Assembly: GCA_964448115.1 (NCBI GenBank)
Contig: CAYUVA010000016.1
Span: 19,791-83,790 of the forward strand
Source: CAYUVA01 sp964448115 [NCBI: uncultured bacterium]
GTDB lineage: Bacteria > CAYUVA01
Length of the DNA: 64,000 nt
Reading direction: 5' to 3'
The notes below the pieces were generated by a model, which was given only the letters and a program-made list of their open reading frames with translations, searched no databases and was not told the origin of the DNA. A program made the position numbers and the translations under genes. Positions 24,912 to 33,701 of the stretch are shown in pieces (the first letter of the stretch is position 1; each line of letters opens with the position of its first letter).

Positions 24912-26618
24912 TTGATCTTGGGAAAAGTAAAGCGAGATCTTCCACTGGTAGTCCAGAGCGACAATACCATCCTCGTCGAGGTTGACAATCCCCACTACGA
25001 GGGAGCCAGGGATGGCTTAAACCGCTTTGCTGAGCTAGTCAAAAGCCCGGAACACATACATACCTATCGCCTAACCCCCCTTTCATTGTGGAATGCAGCC
25101 TCGGCTGGTATGACCGAAAAGCAGATCCTGGACTTCCTGGAGGAATATAATAAGTATGAGCTGCCCCCTATTATAAAGACCTTCATTGCAGACCATGTCC
25201 ACCGCTATGGCAGGGTCAAGCTGGTAAAGTCAGATAACGGTGCGCTCCATCTGGTGGTCGATGATCCTGCCATCCTAATCGAGATGCTGCAAAGCGAGAA
25301 GGTTACACCTTATATTCGCAACCGCATCTCCGATCGCGAGATCGAGGTTGACCCCCATTTCAGAGGCTATCTTAAACAAGCCCTCATCAAGATAGGATAC
25401 CCGGTCGAGGATCTGGCAGGTTACACCAAGGGCGCACCATTAAAGATATCGCTCCGCAAAATGACACTTAGCGGTAAGCCATTCAACCTGAGGCATTACC
25501 AGAGAGATGCGGTTGCAGCATTCTATGCAGGTGGCTCGATAAAAGGGGGCAGTGGAGTGATCGTGCTTCCCTGCGGAGCGGGTAAGACCATGGTTGGGCT
25601 TGGTGTAATGGAAAAACTTCAAGCGCAGACCTTGATTCTAGCAACAACCACCGTGGCGGTTCGTCAATGGATCGAGGAGCTGCTCGATAAAACCACGCTA
25701 ACCAAGCAAGATATCGGTGAATATACCGGGGACAAAAAGCAAATCAAGCCTGTTACCATCAGCTCTTACCATATCCTGACTCACCGCAAGCGCAAGGAGC
25801 AAGGCTTTAAGCACTTCGAGATCTTCAATACCCGCGACTGGGGATTGATCATCTACGATGAGGTTCATATCGTGCCTGCACCCATATTCCGGATAACCGC
25901 GGAGATACAGACCAGAAGAAGGCTAGGGCTCACCGCCACTTTAATCCGCGAGGATGGCAGGGAAGACGAGGTGTTCAGCTTAATAGGTCCCAAGCACTAC
26001 GATGTTCCCTGGAAGGTGCTGGAGAGCCAGGGCTGGATAGCAAATGCCATCTGCCATGAAATAAGGATCTCGATGCCCACGGATACCCGTCTTGATTATG
26101 TTGCAGCCAGGAAGAAATCGAAGTTCCGCATCGCCAGCGAGAATATTAGAAAACTAACCTACATGCAGCACATAATCGAGAGACATCGTGGTGATAGAGT
26201 CCTGATCATCGGACAGTACATAGCTCAGCTCAAGGAGACAGCAAAGCTGCTCAAAGCGCCACTTATCACCGGAGCTACTCCAAATGCACGAAGAGAACAG
26301 CTTTATAATAGATTCAGACGCGGAGAGATAAGGCTACTAGTGGTCTCCAAGGTGGCAAACTTCGCCATCGACCTGCCGGATGCCAATGTTGCCATACAAA
26401 TATCCGGCACCTTTGGCTCCAGGCAGGAGGAGGCTCAACGGCTGGGGCGAGTGCTAAGACCGAAGTCGGATGCATCACCCGCCTATTTCTACACCCTGGT
26501 ATCGAAGGACACTACCGAACAGCAGTTTGCGATGAAAAGACAGCTCTTTCTTACCGAACAGGGATACAAGTACCTGATAATGGATGAGAATCAATTCATG
26601 GAATGTCAAAAACAATAG
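24912..26618 (+). CDS. XPB/Ssl2-family DNA helicase
   Basis: A 568-residue superfamily 2 helicase of the XPB type. After an N-terminal damage-recognition-like part (residues 1-190) come Walker A PCGAGKT (about residue 222), the DEVH box IIYDEVHIVP (about 316), LGLTATLIREDGRED, and motif VI RQEEAQRLGRVLRP. XPB unwinds or translocates DNA; the eukaryotic form acts in TFIIH and nucleotide excision repair, while bacterial forms are less studied. Translation starts at TTG 24912, with GACGAGG upstream. The next gene begins six bases after the stop and encodes a large partner, so the pair likely works together in repair. Confidence 0.93.
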   Translation: MILGKVKRDLPLVVQSDNTILVEVDNPHYEGARDGLNRFAELVKSPEHIHTYRLTPLSLWNAASAGMTEKQILDFLEEYNKYELPPIIKTFIADHVHRYGRVKLVKSDNGALHLVVDDPAILIEMLQSEKVTPYIRNRISDREIEVDPHFRGYLKQALIKIGYPVEDLAGYTKGAPLKISLRKMTLSGKPFNLRHYQRDAVAAFYAGGSIKGGSGVIVLPCGAGKTMVGLGVMEKLQAQTLILATTTVAVRQWIEELLDKTTLTKQDIGEYTGDKKQIKPVTISSYHILTHRKRKEQGFKHFEIFNTRDWGLIIYDEVHIVPAPIFRITAEIQTRRRLGLTATLIREDGREDEVFSLIGPKHYDVPWKVLESQGWIANAICHEIRISMPTDTRLDYVAARKKSKFRIASENIRKLTYMQHIIERHRGDRVLIIGQYIAQLKETAKLLKAPLITGATPNARREQLYNRFRRGEIRLLVVSKVANFAIDLPDANVAIQISGTFGSRQEEAQRLGRVLRPKSDASPAYFYTLVSKDTTEQQFAMKRQLFLTEQGYKYLIMDENQFMECQKQ

Positions 26619-26624
26619 AATGCT

Positions 26625-28925
26625 ATGATTGAATATTTTCATAAATTAAACAGACAACAGCTCATCAAGATCGCAGCCAACTGGGGGATCGAGGATGTCG
26701 ATGCCTCGGATAACGATGAAAAAATAATCAGGAGGCTACAATGCATCCTAAAGGATCCAAAGGCTTTTAATTATATCCTGACAAGGTTGCCGGAAAGCTA
26801 TCAAGATACGATCGCTTATATAATCGGCAACGGGAACCAGGTACTATACGAGGAGCTACTCTGGAATCACTTCAAGGGAGACGAGGGGAGCTTTAGCGAG
26901 TTCGAGGAGGCAAATCAAAGGTTTTCACTAGCTTTTCGCCAGGAGTTGCAAAGCAGAAACGATGTTTATCCCTATTACCTTGTCCCCAAGGAGGTAGCAA
27001 GACATATCAAGCTCCCGGAAAAGTATATGAACCTGCTCGGTTTTTTTCTCCAGATAGCTCCCTTGAGCATCCTCAGAAATATCATATCCCACATCCCGGG
27101 CGCCGAGTTCACTACTAACAACAAGTTGCTACTAGCAAAGCAAATCAAGTCATACCTGCTCAATCCAACCACGCTTCGTGAATTCATATTGCAACTTCCG
27201 GCCACTGAAAGAATGGTGGTGGAGATCCTGGTCAAGCATGATGGCACAATCAAGGTCGAACAGGTGCATACCCTGTGTACTCAACAGGGAATTGCAAAAG
27301 GGCACTGCGAATCAGCTATTCAGCAGCTAGCTTATGTAAAAAGTATCCTTTTCATCGCTGAAAGCGCTTCTAAAGGCTCCCATAGTCAAAAATATCTTGT
27401 TCTTCCAAAAGATATAATGAGTATTATCAAGGAAGGCTTTGCGGAAAAAAACTCTCTTAACATGCCGATCAAGATACCGTTGGATGAGGTTGAGCTTAAG
27501 GAATATCAAGCTTGGGATAAATTCGAGATCCTGCAGGATCTCATGACGCTTATTGGACTGGTAAATGCCCAGGAACCAGCGCCACTCAAGGTCGGTGGCT
27601 TGAACAAGACTTTTCTGAAGCAGGTCAAACCGCTGCTCAGGGTTTCTGATGATCAACATTACATCTCTTTTCTGGAGATCTTCGCTGTGGATGGAGGATT
27701 TATGAAGATCCAAGGGGGAAGGTTTCGGGTCGAGAGCTCCAAGCTGGCTCTGTTCGAGGATAAAGTAACTTTATATCAGCTTATGTTCCAGAAGTGGCTA
27801 ACAAGTTACAACTGGAACGAGATCTACGCCAATCCTGACATACGAAACATCACTAACCGTAACCTGACCCAACACACGGTGATGGAGATAAGAAGCATAA
27901 TCCTCGACCTTATTTCAAAGCTATCCAAGGACTTTTACTACATCTACAATGCCTGGATCAGCAAGTACATATATCCAGTTAAGCGTTTGGAGGATCTGAT
28001 GCAGGATGCCACCATCCTCCCCCAGGCGCGTAGCAATCCCAAGGTCTCACTGAGCAGGGTACTTACTAACCTCTTCGAGGGCGTACTGGTCTGGATGGGG
28101 GTCATCGGTAAGGGCATTACACAACGAAATGTCTCCGTATTCGCATTGACCGAGCTGGGGGACGCTATAATCAGCGATGACTTTAAGGCTGCGGTTGAAA
28201 AACTTCCTCAACATGGCTTTGTTGATACCTTCACTCCCCAGCCCAATATGGAGATCATGGCTCCCTTGGAGATCGAGCCGAAGATATTTTTTATGCTTTG
28301 TAAGATCGCTGAGCTAAAGTCTGCCAGTGAGGTCTTCATCTTCGAGCTAAATCGCCATACGCTGATGAATGCTCTCAAAAGCGGAATCAATGGTGAGAGA
28401 ATACTTGATTTTCTTCATAAGCATAGCACGATACCGCTTCCTGAAAATACCGAGGTTCTGGTTAAAGAGGTAGCAGGAAGATATGGCGAGATCAGCATTA
28501 TCCCTACTGCCTCCATCATCAAGGCTAGTGATCCGATGATAATAGAGGAGATAATGGTGCAAGGTGAGTTTGCCAAGAAAATAAAAATGCGTCTTGGAGA
28601 AGACATTGCTCTGCTGAAAGGAAATCAGGACTTCGAGGAGTTAATTCACAGCCTGGAAGAGGCAGGCTATCATCCCAGATTGGTTGATGATCATCACTCG
28701 AAAAGAAGTAAGACTAACCAAGTAAATCTGACCGATGAGGAGACAAAAGAGATAATCAAGTCCTTGGAGATTCTTAAATATATCTCCAAGGAGCTTAAGA
28801 TAGATGCCCATGCAAAGGAGATCGATGGGTTGATGAACAAGCTGAATAAGAGCCTCATCTACGAGATAAACGACGAGATCGCAACCATCACTAACCTGCT
28901 TAAGGTCTTTCTGTTTAAGGAGTAG
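26625..28925 (+). CDS. Helicase-associated protein with a PF13625-type (XPB/Ssl2-like) domain
   Basis: A 766-residue protein without helicase motifs. Residues about 535-640 (FTPQPNMEIMAPLEIEPKIF, then FELNRHTLMNALKSGINGERILDFLHKHS and a PLPENTEVLV strand) resemble the domain annotated as helicase C-terminal 3 / XPB-Ssl2-like, which in Actinobacteria occurs in proteins associated with XPB. The N-terminal part is helical (KLNRQQLIKIAANWGIED) and may contain winged-helix units. Its position six bases after the XPB gene supports a complex. Archaeal XPB has a nuclease partner, Bax1; I see no nuclease motif here, so that analogy is only positional. Confidence 0.75.
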   Translation: MIEYFHKLNRQQLIKIAANWGIEDVDASDNDEKIIRRLQCILKDPKAFNYILTRLPESYQDTIAYIIGNGNQVLYEELLWNHFKGDEGSFSEFEEANQRFSLAFRQELQSRNDVYPYYLVPKEVARHIKLPEKYMNLLGFFLQIAPLSILRNIISHIPGAEFTTNNKLLLAKQIKSYLLNPTTLREFILQLPATERMVVEILVKHDGTIKVEQVHTLCTQQGIAKGHCESAIQQLAYVKSILFIAESASKGSHSQKYLVLPKDIMSIIKEGFAEKNSLNMPIKIPLDEVELKEYQAWDKFEILQDLMTLIGLVNAQEPAPLKVGGLNKTFLKQVKPLLRVSDDQHYISFLEIFAVDGGFMKIQGGRFRVESSKLALFEDKVTLYQLMFQKWLTSYNWNEIYANPDIRNITNRNLTQHTVMEIRSIILDLISKLSKDFYYIYNAWISKYIYPVKRLEDLMQDATILPQARSNPKVSLSRVLTNLFEGVLVWMGVIGKGITQRNVSVFALTELGDAIISDDFKAAVEKLPQHGFVDTFTPQPNMEIMAPLEIEPKIFFMLCKIAELKSASEVFIFELNRHTLMNALKSGINGERILDFLHKHSTIPLPENTEVLVKEVAGRYGEISIIPTASIIKASDPMIIEEIMVQGEFAKKIKMRLGEDIALLKGNQDFEELIHSLEEAGYHPRLVDDHHSKRSKTNQVNLTDEETKEIIKSLEILKYISKELKIDAHAKEIDGLMNKLNKSLIYEINDEIATITNLLKVFLFKE

Positions 28926-29823
28926 CTGTTACTATCACAGGTCCGCTTAAGGCATGTAGGTTCATCTCAAAATCATCAACTGTAATAAAGTAACTGCCCG
29001 GTCGTGTGATCTTATTGTCCTTTAAGGTGATCGAACCTTTGGAATCTGTGTCGAATTTAATGGAATGCAAGGTGAGCATTTTTATCTGATCCCAAACCTT
29101 CTGGCCGGTATTTGAATCAAGAATGCTTATATCAACGGTTTGGCTGTATTCTTCTGCAATATTGTTGAATCTATCTAAGGCTCGAATGGTTATATTAAAA
29201 GGCTCACCAACCAAAAGCTTCAAAGGTGTACCTATCTCCAGCCTGTGAATTTGGGTTGGCTTGACGATCACGGTAAGATCGCCCTTTACCCTCTTATACT
29301 GTCCATCACCGTTGGCATCAGTCAACAGTATGAATTCATAAACGCCTGCTGAGGTCGGTATTGGAAAGTAACTCGTGTCATAAATATCGGCACCAAGGTA
29401 TATATAGAGTTTCTCACCTTCCATCAGCTCGCGATCCTGTAATATGAAGCAAGCTGCTGTATAATCGGCATTATCGTAAACCCTGAAGAAATAAGGCTCA
29501 AACCTCGCCTTTTCCTCTACCTCGATCTCAGTCAAGCCAGGCTTCTTTACGGTCTCAAACAAGAAGGGATACTGGAGGTCTAGCTTGTTATAGTATTCAT
29601 CGCTGAGCCTAACAATGATCCTCCCGCCGCGTTTAATTCCCCCCTCTCCAACGGTGTAGTCTATCCTCCAGAATCCCTGCTCCCCGGCAGTTATCTCCTT
29701 TTCCCCCCAAAGCTTTACGCTTCCGGAGCCGTCCCGTGGATTGTCCTGTTTGCTGTTGCAGGCTAGTATAAATAATGAAAGTATGAAAAATAATATTTCC
29801 AATTTATAAATTATATTTATCAT
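28915..29823 (-). CDS. Hypothetical lipoprotein with Ig-like C-terminal region
   Basis: A 302-residue exported protein. A short charged start, a hydrophobic stretch (ILFFILSLFILA) and the lipobox cysteine (FILAC, residue 22) indicate a lipoprotein. The rest is beta-rich; the final 100 residues (LEIGTPLKLLVGEPFNITIRAL, AEEYSQTVDIS, SKGSITLKDNKITRPGSYFITV) look like a bacterial Ig-like domain. It is the last gene after hisS and the ammonia-lyase, 15 bases downstream, but no functional link is evident. It overlaps the convergent helicase-associated gene by 11 bases. I do not recognise a specific family. Confidence 0.7.
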   Translation of the reverse strand: MINIIYKLEILFFILSLFILACNSKQDNPRDGSGSVKLWGEKEITAGEQGFWRIDYTVGEGGIKRGGRIIVRLSDEYYNKLDLQYPFLFETVKKPGLTEIEVEEKARFEPYFFRVYDNADYTAACFILQDRELMEGEKLYIYLGADIYDTSYFPIPTSAGVYEFILLTDANGDGQYKRVKGDLTVIVKPTQIHRLEIGTPLKLLVGEPFNITIRALDRFNNIAEEYSQTVDISILDSNTGQKVWDQIKMLTLHSIKFDTDSKGSITLKDNKITRPGSYFITVDDFEMNLHALSGPVIVTATP

Positions 29824-29838
29824 TTTATAAAAAGTAAG

Positions 29839-31812
29839 TTAGAATCTGTTAAAGTAGCCCTTTAATAAAACTATCATCCTTGATTCCACGACTGCCCTGA
29901 GCATCTTATCAATCATCTGGTAGGGCGGATTGGCTATGAAATCGATATCAGAATCGATAAACGGGATACCTAGTCCATCCTTTTTATCACGAATAAAGGC
30001 AAGGACCTTCCTGATCGCCAGGCTCGCTTCTCCTCTATCACCGGGATCATGTAAGCTCTTGTATCTTTTCCATCGTTCATCATCACCCAACACTTGCTTT
30101 AGCTTTTCAGCATAAGTAGTTCTGAACTCCAGCGCCTGTAAGGAACAGATAAGCTCCACCGAAAGAGTTTTTGCCGTGTTGAAGATAACCTGTCTCAGGT
30201 GCCTGGCTGCATTGGTCGCCATTGCAACATGATCCTCAGTGTTAGCCGAGGTAGGTATCGAATCGACCGAAGATGGGTGGGAAAGCACCTTGTTTTCTGC
30301 CACCAACGATGCAGCTAAGTACTGGAAGATCATGAACCCAGAGTTTATGCCACCAGCCTCTCCGGCGAGATTTGCCGGCAGCCCGCGATTATGATCGGGG
30401 TCCAAAAGCAGTTGCACTCGCCGCTCTGAGATATTTGCAAGCTCGGAGACCGCAATCTTGAGATAATCGGCTGCCATACCGATCTGCTCACCATGGAAAT
30501 TGGCTCCAGAATAGACCTGCCAATTACAGACCGGTTCATTCATTCTTTTATCCAGGGGGTCATAATCGGTCATATCAGCTAATATAATAGGATTGTCCGT
30601 AACCGAGTTTATCTCCACCTCGATGATCTCCCTGGCATGTCTGGCTGCGGTCAAACATGATCCATGAACCTGGGGCATGGCTCTAACCGAGTAATCATCT
30701 TGTACCTGAAAGGCAGTAGCGCTGCGGTTCACCAGACCACTTCCCTCAACAAGGCTCGTTATCTCGGCAGCGCAATCGACCTGTCCTTTATGGGGTCGAA
30801 GTCCGTGCAGCGAGGACTCTAAAGAACGGGTAATTCCACCGATCGCTTGCAGGGTAATGGCACCTGCCAGGTTGGCGTGATGAATAAGCCGAAGGCTATC
30901 GAATACTGCAATTGCTGTTATGGCAGTGCATACCGCGGTGCCATTGGTCAGGGCAATCCCTTCCTTTGGAGCTAGCTTAGGTAAAAGGACTTCTTTATAC
31001 TTGTCTGGGTGCTTATAAGATAAATTTTTTAGGTAATCGGGAGGTTGCAGATGGTTTAAGCCTACCCGTCGCAGAGCCTCGCCACCGGGCATTGTTGCTC
31101 CACGGCGCTCCTTTGCATCATCCCAGGTGGCTCCAGGATATAACGGATAATCCCCTTCCACCCAAGCCTCACCAAGCCCTAAAATAACCAAACCGATGTG
31201 CGACAATGGACAAAGATCGCCTGATGAACCAACGCTCCCTTGGGATGGAACCCAAGGATGGACTCGACGGTTAAGCATATCGGCAAGCATCTTTATAAGC
31301 TGTACTCTCACACCAGAATATCCGTAAATGAAGGTCTGCAAGCGTAGCAGCATGGCAGCCCGCACTACCTCGGTTGGCAAAGCCGGGCCAGTGCCCACGG
31401 CATGGCTCAATATCAGGTTCTCCGAGATGCGACAGGCATCCAAATAGCTCTCCAGCGGTTTATCGCGGTTATTGCCGAAGCCGGTATTTACCCCGTATAT
31501 CAGATTGAGTCGGTTGGACCGTTTTATCTCCTCATAATCCTTCTCATCTTTTTCCTTAAGTTTATCTAGTTTCAGGGCAACTTTTTGTCCCTTAAGTACA
31601 GCCTTGTGGATATATTCTGCACTATGCTTGCAAAGCTCAAGGCTATCAGGGTCCAATGCAACAGCAGCGATAATGCCATCATCATCACCGCTGCTGACCG
31701 CGATAAGCTTCTCAAGGGTGAGTCTCGATTCGGGCTTGTGGCTTATAATGATCGGATTATCTATGCTAACTCCATTGATCATCAGTGTGCTTGGAGCTTT
31801 GGTCGAACTCAT
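29839..31812 (-). CDS. Histidine ammonia-lyase-like MIO enzyme (HAL/PAL family), unusually long
   Basis: A 657-residue member of the aromatic amino acid lyase family, which removes ammonia with an MIO cofactor formed from an internal tripeptide. Motifs: catalytic Tyr in YGVNTGFG (Y106), GSVGSSGDL (cofactor site S196-S197-G198, normally Ala-Ser-Gly), EGIALTNGT, VQDDYSVRAMPQVHG, SGANFHGE and DSIPTSANTEDH. Two features favour histidine over phenylalanine or tyrosine: the SH pair in ILSHAVGTG (S136-H137) and the glutamate E526 in NTEDH. HutH has about 510 residues; extra sequence sits at the N-terminus, around residues 230-285 and at the C-terminus. It begins 12 bases after hisS. No hutU or hutI is nearby, so histidine catabolism is not assured; an aminomutase is possible. 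Confidence 0.85.
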   Translation of the reverse strand: MSSTKAPSTLMINGVSIDNPIIISHKPESRLTLEKLIAVSSGDDDGIIAAVALDPDSLELCKHSAEYIHKAVLKGQKVALKLDKLKEKDEKDYEEIKRSNRLNLIYGVNTGFGNNRDKPLESYLDACRISENLILSHAVGTGPALPTEVVRAAMLLRLQTFIYGYSGVRVQLIKMLADMLNRRVHPWVPSQGSVGSSGDLCPLSHIGLVILGLGEAWVEGDYPLYPGATWDDAKERRGATMPGGEALRRVGLNHLQPPDYLKNLSYKHPDKYKEVLLPKLAPKEGIALTNGTAVCTAITAIAVFDSLRLIHHANLAGAITLQAIGGITRSLESSLHGLRPHKGQVDCAAEITSLVEGSGLVNRSATAFQVQDDYSVRAMPQVHGSCLTAARHAREIIEVEINSVTDNPIILADMTDYDPLDKRMNEPVCNWQVYSGANFHGEQIGMAADYLKIAVSELANISERRVQLLLDPDHNRGLPANLAGEAGGINSGFMIFQYLAASLVAENKVLSHPSSVDSIPTSANTEDHVAMATNAARHLRQVIFNTAKTLSVELICSLQALEFRTTYAEKLKQVLGDDERWKRYKSLHDPGDRGEASLAIRKVLAFIRDKKDGLGIPFIDSDIDFIANPPYQMIDKMLRAVVESRMIVLLKGYFNRF

Positions 31813-31824
31813 GATTCCTTCCCA

Positions 31825-33321
31825 TCACTCATAGCGTTCAAGTATCCGCCTTACCTGCTTGACCATCTCTGCTTGTGGAACTGAGATCTGTGAGGGCTGT
31901 TGTTTAAGCCATTGATCTCGATCCTTGATCTCTTGAGACAATATTCTGCCTAATTGCAAATCTTTTATGGTAACCTTGCCTGCCTCGAATTCATTCGAGC
32001 CGGCGATGACCACGGCAACCAGGTCTCTTTGATCTGCATATTTAAGTTGTTTTACGAATCCGCCGGAACCGATGTACATCTCAGCACATATCCCGGCTCT
32101 GCGCAGTTCAAAGGTCATCTTAGCGTAATCAGCGAGCCTCTCCCTATCCATCACGGTAACTAAAACAGGCTTGCTTTCTTTTGTTTGGTTGAATCTATCA
32201 AGAGTCATAAGCGCAGCAATAAGCCGATCCACTCCGATCGATGCGCCGGTAGCTGGCACCTTCTGTCCGGTAAAGCGCTGTACGAGATTATCATATCTTC
32301 CACCGCCGCCCACGCTACCGAATTGCTTTTTCTCTCCCTTTTCATCGACCACATCAAAGCAAAGCCGAGCCTCGAAAACAGCTCCCGTGTAGTAATCAAG
32401 CCCACGGACAATGCTGGGATCGTAGATCACCTTATCTTCGCCATAACCAGTGGCTTCAAGCAGTTCATCTATCTGTGCAAGTTCCTGCAATCCCTCTCCC
32501 CCCACCTTGGAACCAGCGATCAACGGCTCTAGGCTCGCTATGAACGCCTTGCGTGAAGAGACATCTGCTCTAAGGTAAGCAATAACCTTATCGATCTGCT
32601 CGGTAGAAAGTCCGGCTCCTGGTGTAAAATCACCCGATTCATCGAGCCTACCCTTGCCGAGAAGCTCCATCACTCCATCAAGTCCGAGTCGATCCAACTT
32701 ATCCATGGAGCGCATCACCGAAAGCCCCAAACTGGTAAGATCCCCTTGTGCATCCAGTCCTTTTATACCGGCTGCTTCCAGAACCCCATTGAGTATCTTC
32801 CGATTGTTGACAGCGATTATATATTGATCGCTGGTCAGCCCAAGCTTAGCGAATGCATCGGATAAGACACAGCATACCTCTGCATCGGCTGCCGGTGATC
32901 TTGTACCAACGCTGTCAATATCGAATTGTATGAACTCGCGAAACCGGCCAGGACCCGGTTTCTCCAGACGCCACACCGGGCTTACCTGATAGCGACGAAA
33001 CGGCTTGGGGATCTTTAAATAATTTGCTGCAACCATGCGAGAAAGTGGTGCTGTGAGATCATAGCGTAATGCTATCCATTCATCGCTATCGTCCTTGAAC
33101 GAGAAAATGCCACCTTCGGGAGTATCGCTTTCTGGCAGGTATTTACCGAGCACTTCTACATACTCGATAGCGGGTGTGTCGTAAGGTACGAAGCCATAAA
33201 GCTCATAGACGGTGCGAATGCTTTCTATTATCTCTCGACGGAGGATCAATTCTTGGGGGGTTATATCCCTGAAGCCCTTGGGAAGTCGTGGAACTGGTCT
33301 CGATTCCTTTTGAGAACTCAA
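31825..33321 (-). CDS. hisS: Histidyl-tRNA synthetase, divergent long form
   Basis: A 498-residue class II synthetase that charges tRNA-His. It has PKGFRDITPQE at the N-terminus, motif 2 in VSPVWRLEKPGPGRFREFIQFD (residues 113-134), the histidine-binding RGLDYYTGAVFEA and motif 3 ASIGVDRLIAAL. Most bacterial enzymes have about 420-430 residues and a motif 2 loop like RPQxGRYRQFHQ that reads the extra G-1 base. Both the length and the KPGPGRFREF loop here resemble the divergent alphaproteobacterial enzyme as I recall it. The adjacent tRNA-His lacks G-1, which fits. It lies 71 bases downstream of the tRNA gene in the same direction. Confidence 0.95.
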   Translation of the reverse strand: MSSQKESRPVPRLPKGFRDITPQELILRREIIESIRTVYELYGFVPYDTPAIEYVEVLGKYLPESDTPEGGIFSFKDDSDEWIALRYDLTAPLSRMVAANYLKIPKPFRRYQVSPVWRLEKPGPGRFREFIQFDIDSVGTRSPAADAEVCCVLSDAFAKLGLTSDQYIIAVNNRKILNGVLEAAGIKGLDAQGDLTSLGLSVMRSMDKLDRLGLDGVMELLGKGRLDESGDFTPGAGLSTEQIDKVIAYLRADVSSRKAFIASLEPLIAGSKVGGEGLQELAQIDELLEATGYGEDKVIYDPSIVRGLDYYTGAVFEARLCFDVVDEKGEKKQFGSVGGGGRYDNLVQRFTGQKVPATGASIGVDRLIAALMTLDRFNQTKESKPVLVTVMDRERLADYAKMTFELRRAGICAEMYIGSGGFVKQLKYADQRDLVAVVIAGSNEFEAGKVTIKDLQLGRILSQEIKDRDQWLKQQPSQISVPQAEMVKQVRRILERYE

Positions 33322-33391
33322 CTGTTTACCTCAGATCATTGGCTATGGTTTGGTCAACATGCTCGTTGTATGATACAAGCACTTTATTTCA

Positions 33392-33465
33392 TACAGCCGG
33401 GGGGATTCGAACCCACGACCTCCTGATCCACAGTCAGGCGCTCTGACCAACTGAGCTACGGCTGC
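33392..33465 (-). tRNA. tRNA-His (GTG), without encoded G-1 and with A73
   Basis: On the minus strand a cloverleaf folds: acceptor GCAGCCG with CGGCTGT, D arm GCTC/GAGC, anticodon arm CCTGA-CTGTGGA-TCAGG (anticodon GTG), T loop TTCGAAT. CCA is not encoded. Standard bacterial tRNA-His carries an extra G-1 opposite C73; here the base before G1 is C, the discriminator is A, and G1 faces U72. The T stem GTGGG/CCCCC has one T-C mismatch, where GTGGG/CCCAC is usual. It lies directly upstream of hisS, so the tRNA and its synthetase may be transcribed together. Confidence 0.95.
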
Positions 33466-33583
33466 GTTCTCTATTATCATTTACAGAGAATTGAACAAAT
33501 TGCAAGGGGTGGCAACCCGCTTAGTTCATTCATCTTTTGGATCACCGGTGATCCAGTTGTGCATGTAAGAATTCGTGTTGCCA

Positions 33584-33650
33584 CTTCTTGGCTAAAAGAC
33601 TGGATTCCCGCCAGAGTTTACCCCGCACTTGATGCGGGGCGGGAATGACA
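33584..33650 (-). repeat. Dispersed inverted-repeat element, copy B
   Basis: This 67-base element is the reverse complement of the element at 20232-20300 apart from a two-base deletion and a few substitutions. It lies in the 380-base gap between hisS and the HEAT-repeat gene, after the tRNA-His gene. A short extra copy of its end (GCGGGAATGACA) follows at 33659-33670. The remaining gap sequence shows nothing I recognise. Confidence 0.85.
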
Positions 33651-33701
33651 GAAGGGGAGGCGGGAATGACAAGATCTTCAAGCTATATCGATTGTTTTGT
33701 A

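Noticed and set aside
29839-31812. Histidine utilisation (hut) operon
   Set aside because: Only the lyase-like gene is present; no urocanase, imidazolonepropionase or hut regulator lies near it.
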